8,863 bases of DNA. It comes from RUG626 sp964411785. GTDB lineage: Bacteria > Bacillota > Clostridia > Oscillospirales > Oscillospiraceae. Numbering within the stretch: position 1 is the stretch's first letter; each line of letters begins with the position of its first letter. The notes under the pieces are model-generated. The model ran no database searches, was not told the origin of the DNA, and worked only from the letters and a program-made list of their open reading frames with translations. A program made the position numbers and the translations under genes. Below are positions 5,096 through 8,863 of the stretch, one piece after another. Where the stretch lies: contig CAYPMJ010000083.1 of assembly GCA_964411785.1 (NCBI GenBank), positions 1 to 8,863 on the forward strand. Direction: 5' to 3'.

Positions 5096-5768
5096 CCGTT
5101 TCCTCGTCGAGACGCCGTATGCCCACAGCCTCTGAAACCGGGAGGGAGAAGCATACTGCGCCGGCCTTGGTCTCTGTGCCGCAGTCACGGTTTACAGCCT
5201 GCATGATCTGAGACTTCTTTTCCGATGTGGCGAGAATATATATCATATCCTTTTCCTCAGCCAGGGATACGCCGAGGAACCGCCCGGAACCACGGCCGCC
5301 TGTGCCCTTGGCGTGCAGAATTGTCCCCCCGGTAGCTCCGGCACCGCGGGCAGCATCCATGACACTGTCGGCGAAGCCCTCATTCAGTATGACAACAATA
5401 AGCTCGTATTTAAAATTCATTGCTGGACATGACCCTCCCAATTTCTGGCCCTCGGTGAGGAAAGCGAGACTTTTCCCACCGCTGACGCTCTTCATAGGTA
5501 TTGCCATCATCACACCGTTGCCGGGGATGTCTATGCAAAGCTTCCTCTCAGCGCCTCGCATAAGGGGGCGCAGCGAATCGCCGGTGACAATTGCGGTCAC
5601 AATAGCCTTCTCAGTGTCCCGGAGTTTGTTGAACAACAGCTGTGATTTCGTGGCGGTGCCGCGCCCCAGCTTCGTGAGAACAACATTGAGGTGCAGCTCA
5701 CGGCACAGATCCTGGTAGGCGGGAGCACGATCCCTGTCCATCACGGTTATGACATAATAAAGCTCCAT
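5079..5768 (-). CDS. Two-domain P-II-like signalling protein linked to DUF1538
   Basis: A 229-aa cytosolic protein made of two P-II (GlnB-like) units. The C-terminal one (about 121-215) is clear: YELIVVILNEGFADSVMDAA, then RGAGATGGTILHAKGTGG and, near the end, AGAVCFSLPVSEAVGI. The N-terminal one (about 3-95) is more diverged but repeats the pattern, with HLNVVLTKLGRGTATKSQLL at the matching place. P-II proteins bind adenine nucleotides or related ligands and gate partner transporters or enzymes through a flexible loop. Standard P-II proteins are about 112 aa; this is a tandem fusion without an obvious GlnB-type uridylylation loop. Start chosen at 5768 rather than the in-frame ATG at 5813, because AGGAGGAGA sits just before it and the longer form would overlap the upstream gene. 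It lies 8 nt after the DUF1538 stop, so the two are coupled and probably partners. Confidence 0.85.
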   Translation of the reverse strand: MELYYVITVMDRDRAPAYQDLCRELHLNVVLTKLGRGTATKSQLLFNKLRDTEKAIVTAIVTGDSLRPLMRGAERKLCIDIPGNGVMMAIPMKSVSGGKSLAFLTEGQKLGGSCPAMNFKYELIVVILNEGFADSVMDAARGAGATGGTILHAKGTGGRGSGRFLGVSLAEEKDMIYILATSEKKSQIMQAVNRDCGTETKAGAVCFSLPVSEAVGIRRLDEETDAGIN

Positions 5769-5776
5769 TTCTCCTC

Positions 5777-7321
5777 CTATTCCAGGACAGCGGAAGTCTC
5801 TGTTATTTCCCAAAGCTCAATAGTCTCATCGTCGCTGAAGCGGCTGAGCACCTCGAGGACGGCAGTCCTGCGTGACCTGAGCGTTGTCACCGCACCCATG
5901 ATCTGGACGGTGATGAGAGGCGTCATTGCAACCATAGAGACAAGTCCGAAGGCATCCGTCATAATGTTACGACCGGAGGCCGAGGCTACACCCATGGCGA
6001 ACGGTAGCATGAAAGCCGCAGTCATGGGACCTGATGCGACGCCGCCAGCGTCAAAGGCAATGGCGGTAAAGGTTGGAGGTACGACAAAGGCCAGAGCCAG
6101 GGCTACAGCGTATCCGGCTATCATAAACCAGAGAATCGGAGCACCTGTCAGAACCCGCACCATTGCAAGTCCCATAGCGGCCGACACAGCGACGGATAGT
6201 GTCCGGCGCATGGAGTCCTCTGTTATAGCTCCTGCACTGAGTTCGGCGACCTGTTTTGTAAGTACGTGAACTGCTGGTTCAGCATTTATAATAAACCAGC
6301 CCATCACCATTCCAAGTGGAACGATAAGCCATCTGAAACCGCGTTCCACAAGAACGTTGCCCAGCACAGTTCCAAGCGAGGAGAAACCGACATTGACGCC
6401 TGTGAGGAAAAGGACAAGTCCCACATATGTAAAACCAAGTCCGATGAGTATCGACAGGAGCGATTCACGCTTCAGCTTCAAAGCGGCGATCTGAAATATC
6501 AGAAAGAACGCCATGATAGGCAGTATGGCCAGCGCTACCTCACCTAAGGAGTGGGGGAGACCGCTCAGATAGCTCCAGCCAACAGCCACTGAGAGCGTCA
6601 GATCCGGCGCATCCGCCGTCGGAGCTGCAGTGCTGCCTTGATTGAAAAAGCCTAAAAGCAGTACTGCGAGGATAGGTCCCACAGAGCAAAGGGCGATCAG
6701 TCCGAAGCTGTCTGATTTAGCATTTTCATCGCTGCGAATGGAGGCAACGCCGACACCCATGGACATGATAAAGGGTACTGTCATAGGTCCGGTTGTGACT
6801 CCGCCGGAGTCAAAGGCCACAGAGAGAATACCGGGATCAGAAATGGCGGCCAGAATGAAAACAATCCCGTAAAGCGCCAGCAGGAGCCAGCGGAGAGGAA
6901 TTCCCAGCAGAATACGCACCATTGCGACGGCCAGGAGAAGACCGACACCCACCGACACAGATGCGATCAGCATGCCGGAGTCAATATCAGGCACATAGGT
7001 AGCCAGCACCTGCAAATCAGGCTCAGCAACTGTTATGATTGTCCCAAGAAGGAGGGACATCAGCATAATAAACCAAAGCTTTCTGGAGCTCGTGAGCTTT
7101 GCGCCGATGACGCTGCCGATCTGTGTCATGGACAGCTCTGCGCCTATAGTAAATAACCCCATCCCGACTATAACCAGAGCAGTGCCCACCAGGAATGACA
7201 GCAGAAGGCCGCTCTCAACAGGAACAAAAAAGAGACAGAGGAGAAATACTATAAGTGCGATGGGCAGCACAGAGGAGATCGCCTCTATGAGCTTTTCCTT
7301 CAAAAGACTCTTCTGCTTCAC
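5777..7321 (-). CDS. DUF1538 membrane protein, internally duplicated (putative transporter or channel)
   Basis: A 514-aa multi-pass membrane protein with about twelve hydrophobic segments and two homologous halves. Repeat signatures: GAELSMTQIGSVIGAKL (60-76) and GVNVGFSSLGTVLGNVL (308-324); a membrane-embedded AEP at 99-101 and 348-350; AFDSGGVTTGPMTVPF (169-184) and AFDAGGVASGPMTAAF (422-437). The last motif, with an acidic residue and a Gly-rich GP turn, is the best candidate pore or substrate site. The protein fits the DUF1538 family, for which I know no established substrate. The cytosolic tail is short (DDETIELWEITETSAVLE). Start is GTG (7319-7321), with AAGGAGGT (7329-7336) 7 nt upstream. 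First gene of the operon with the P-II-like gene, suggesting a transporter gated by its own P-II sensor (inference). Confidence 0.9.
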   Translation of the reverse strand: MKQKSLLKEKLIEAISSVLPIALIVFLLCLFFVPVESGLLLSFLVGTALVIVGMGLFTIGAELSMTQIGSVIGAKLTSSRKLWFIMLMSLLLGTIITVAEPDLQVLATYVPDIDSGMLIASVSVGVGLLLAVAMVRILLGIPLRWLLLALYGIVFILAAISDPGILSVAFDSGGVTTGPMTVPFIMSMGVGVASIRSDENAKSDSFGLIALCSVGPILAVLLLGFFNQGSTAAPTADAPDLTLSVAVGWSYLSGLPHSLGEVALAILPIMAFFLIFQIAALKLKRESLLSILIGLGFTYVGLVLFLTGVNVGFSSLGTVLGNVLVERGFRWLIVPLGMVMGWFIINAEPAVHVLTKQVAELSAGAITEDSMRRTLSVAVSAAMGLAMVRVLTGAPILWFMIAGYAVALALAFVVPPTFTAIAFDAGGVASGPMTAAFMLPFAMGVASASGRNIMTDAFGLVSMVAMTPLITVQIMGAVTTLRSRRTAVLEVLSRFSDDETIELWEITETSAVLE

Positions 7322-7351
7322 TATTTATACCTCCTTGACCTCTATGGTTCA

Positions 7352-7380
7352 ATTATGCATGAAAAACGTCTTCTTGTCAA
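7352..7380 (-). promoter_or_regulatory. Sigma-A promoter of the DUF1538/P-II operon
   Basis: Minus strand: perfect TTGACA (7375-7380), 17-bp spacer, CATAAT (7352-7357, one mismatch). The leader is about 25 nt and holds AAGGAGGT, leaving no room for a riboswitch; housekeeping expression is likely. Confidence 0.75.
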
Positions 7381-7448
7381 GGTATTCCGCAGATCTGTCA
7401 CTGACTTAAGTTTACTGATGCACAAAGCAGCCAAATACACTGATTCAA

Positions 7449-7466
7449 TCTGCACATTTTTGCAGA
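7449..7466. repeat. Small inverted repeat between the divergent promoters
   Basis: TCTGCA (7449-7454) and TGCAGA (7461-7466) are perfect 6-bp arms separated by 6 nt. It lies between the DUF1538 and glucosyltransferase promoters, so an operator is conceivable, but it is short enough to be chance. Confidence 0.25.
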
Positions 7467-7521
7467 GCGTGACGTGAAAAGACACATTTCCGGGAGAAAG
7501 CGCATTCATGCGGATGGCGGC

Positions 7522-7550
7522 TTGACAATAAGCGCGATGACGGATATAAT
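7522..7550 (+). promoter_or_regulatory. Perfect consensus sigma-A promoter
   Basis: TTGACA (7522-7527), a 17-bp spacer and TATAAT (7545-7550), with no mismatch. Transcription would start near 7557, giving a leader of about 37 nt before the glucosyltransferase ATG. Confidence 0.85.
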
Positions 7551-7593
7551 GAAAAAACATGAAAGGACATCGGAAGGATCAGGGAAGGTGTAC

Positions 7594-8863
7594 ATGGAGC
7601 TGCTGAGGAAAAATCTAAAAATAAAGCTGTGGGCATTTTTCGGATCGCTGTCCGTAGGCATTGCTGCGCATGGTTTCGCTGTTTTTAACAGAATAACAAA
7701 CCACGATGATATTGGTATGCCCTATGGTGGAAGCAACGGAGTGGTGTACGGGCGATGGATGTGGATAATATGGCAGAAGCTGGATATTATGAACACTTCC
7801 GTTCTGAACGGCCTTTTGAATTTGCTGCTGCTTTCGCTTGCAGCGGCGTTGCTGGTGGACGTGTTGGAGATCCACAGACCCATAGTGGCGGCTGCAGCCG
7901 GTGCAATATTTATCACCCATCCGGCAAATACGACGATGTTTTTCTACTGCCGGGTGATGCCTACGCTCACGACGGCGCTTTTTCTCTCAGTGCTTGCGGT
8001 GTGGGTATTTCAAAGGCTGGATGGAATCTGGGGCTTTGTTCTCGGCTGCGGGTGCATCGTCATGTCACTTGGGAGCTATCAGGCGTATCTCGCCGTAACT
8101 GCGGCGTGCCTTCTGCTTTTGCTGATGCTTGACTGCTGCCGCGGGGAATTCACGGCGAAGATGATTGTTCTGCGCGCGCTCAGGGCGTTGGGATACCTCC
8201 TCACGTCGGTGGTCGTATACGTGCTTTTTACTAAGCTTGTCTGCCTTGTATTCAATACACCTCTCACCGACTACCAGGGGATAAGCTCAATGGGTTTCGC
8301 AAGACTTAGTCAGCTGCCAAGTGAGCTGGAGGGGGCATATGGTTCTTTCTTTACGTTTTACACCCGTATTTATGGAACGGATCTTGCGCGTTTAGGAGAC
8401 GTGGTTCAGACTGTGATACTCGCTGGAGGTGCAATCTGGGCGCTGGCACATCTTGTGGCTTCAAGACGGTGGCTGCAGGCATTTGGGTTTGTGATTTTTG
8501 CCGCGCTGCTCCCGGCAGCAAGTAACCTGCCATGGCTCTTTGGCGCGGATAATGTGCATTCTCTGATGATATATGGGAATGTTGCCGCTCCACTGGCTGT
8601 AACAATTATCCTGGACAGAACAGAACTTCAGGGACTCAGGGGGAAGATGCTCCGTGGAATTATCGGGACCTTCACGGCCCTGGTTCTGCTCACTGGAACG
8701 GTCCTCTCAAACTCAGAGTATCTGATCCAGTTCAAGTCACAGGAACAGGCGGTGGCGTACTTACGGGAAGTCGTTGCCCAGGTGCGCGGCACAGAAGGTT
8801 TTACGAACGACACCAAGGTTGCGCTTGTGGGACGGTGCTGGGACAGGGATCTCTTTGAGTTTG
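7594..8863 (+). CDS. GtrII-like membrane glucosyltransferase, 3' end outside window
   Basis: The first 423 residues of a polytopic membrane protein; no stop before the window end. After a short basic N terminus and a hydrophobic segment (about 12-31) comes FNRITNHDDI (31-40): the HDD in the first outer loop is typical of GtrII-like and other GT-C type glycosyltransferases. YGRW (52-55), LNGLLNLLLL (71-80), FITHP (106-110) and MSLGSYQAYLAVTAACL (157-173) also fit that family, which transfers a sugar from a lipid-linked donor to a surface polysaccharide or other glycan on the outer face. More hydrophobic segments lie at about 128-155, 196-221, 268-290, 297-317, 325-340 and 355-372, followed by an extracytoplasmic region from about 375. 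GGAAGG (7583-7588) precedes the ATG by 5 nt. No flippase or bactoprenol glucosyltransferase partner is in the window. Sugar and acceptor cannot be told. Confidence 0.85.
   Translation, partial: MELLRKNLKIKLWAFFGSLSVGIAAHGFAVFNRITNHDDIGMPYGGSNGVVYGRWMWIIWQKLDIMNTSVLNGLLNLLLLSLAAALLVDVLEIHRPIVAAAAGAIFITHPANTTMFFYCRVMPTLTTALFLSVLAVWVFQRLDGIWGFVLGCGCIVMSLGSYQAYLAVTAACLLLLLMLDCCRGEFTAKMIVLRALRALGYLLTSVVVYVLFTKLVCLVFNTPLTDYQGISSMGFARLSQLPSELEGAYGSFFTFYTRIYGTDLARLGDVVQTVILAGGAIWALAHLVASRRWLQAFGFVIFAALLPAASNLPWLFGADNVHSLMIYGNVAAPLAVTIILDRTELQGLRGKMLRGIIGTFTALVLLTGTVLSNSEYLIQFKSQEQAVAYLREVVAQVRGTEGFTNDTKVALVGRCWDRDLFEF

Noticed and set aside
5769..5813. Longer P-II protein start at 5813
   Set aside because: It would overlap the end of the DUF1538 gene and ignores the strong AGGAGGAG before the ATG at 5768.
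5691..6269. Plus-strand open frame of about 190 codons opposite the DUF1538 and P-II genes
   Set aside because: Low-complexity Ala/Thr/Ser/Arg-rich translation typical of the antisense of a GC-rich membrane protein gene; the minus strand is coherent.
7755..8132. Second plus-strand frame inside the glucosyltransferase gene
   Set aside because: It is a frame-shifted reading of the GtrII-like gene, whose own frame is open throughout with consistent membrane segments.

Overview
The window looks like chromosome from a spore-forming, fairly GC-rich member of the Clostridia (Lachnospiraceae-like). The anchor is a full-length stage IV sporulation protein A (spoIVA) with the expected ATPase residues. 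Strong AGGAGG-type ribosome binding sites, consensus sigma-A promoters and frequent GTG/TTG starts fit the same group. No rRNA, tRNA, CRISPR array or complete insertion sequence is visible.

Layout. Positions 1-586 look like accessory or rearranged DNA: the 5' part of a serine recombinase (minus strand), a near-perfect 21-bp hairpin, and a stretch with no convincing gene. This abuts the end of a MocR/GntR-type regulator (587-1684, minus) that has lost its C-terminal region and carries His where the PLP-binding Lys should be. Divergent from it, and sharing a compact overlapping promoter region with repeated TGATAAT motifs, is an ECF-transporter S component (1776-2315, plus). By family logic this pair is a vitamin-uptake gene and its regulator, with vitamin B6 the most likely substrate (inference). 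Positions 2316-3229 hold small items: a possible 61-aa protein (minus), a convincing 75-aa protein (plus), and what looks like a decayed small gene (minus) with an in-frame stop, followed by the spoIVA terminator.

spoIVA (3230-4708, minus) has a sigma-E-like promoter directly upstream. Behind it lies a minus-strand operon read from a consensus sigma-A promoter at about 7352-7380: a duplicated DUF1538 membrane protein (5777-7321), a two-domain P-II-like protein (5079-5768), and a third overlapping small gene that appears broken by a one-base frameshift (4816-5095), ending at a weak terminator. The DUF1538/P-II pair looks like a membrane transporter or channel with its own P-II-type sensor and is the best candidate here for an under-described system. 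Divergent from it, a perfect TTGACA-N17-TATAAT promoter drives a GtrII-like membrane glucosyltransferase (7594 to the window end, incomplete).

Functional links inferred within the window are the regulator/ECF pair and the DUF1538/P-II operon; spoIVA and the GtrII-like gene appear to be independent transcription units.
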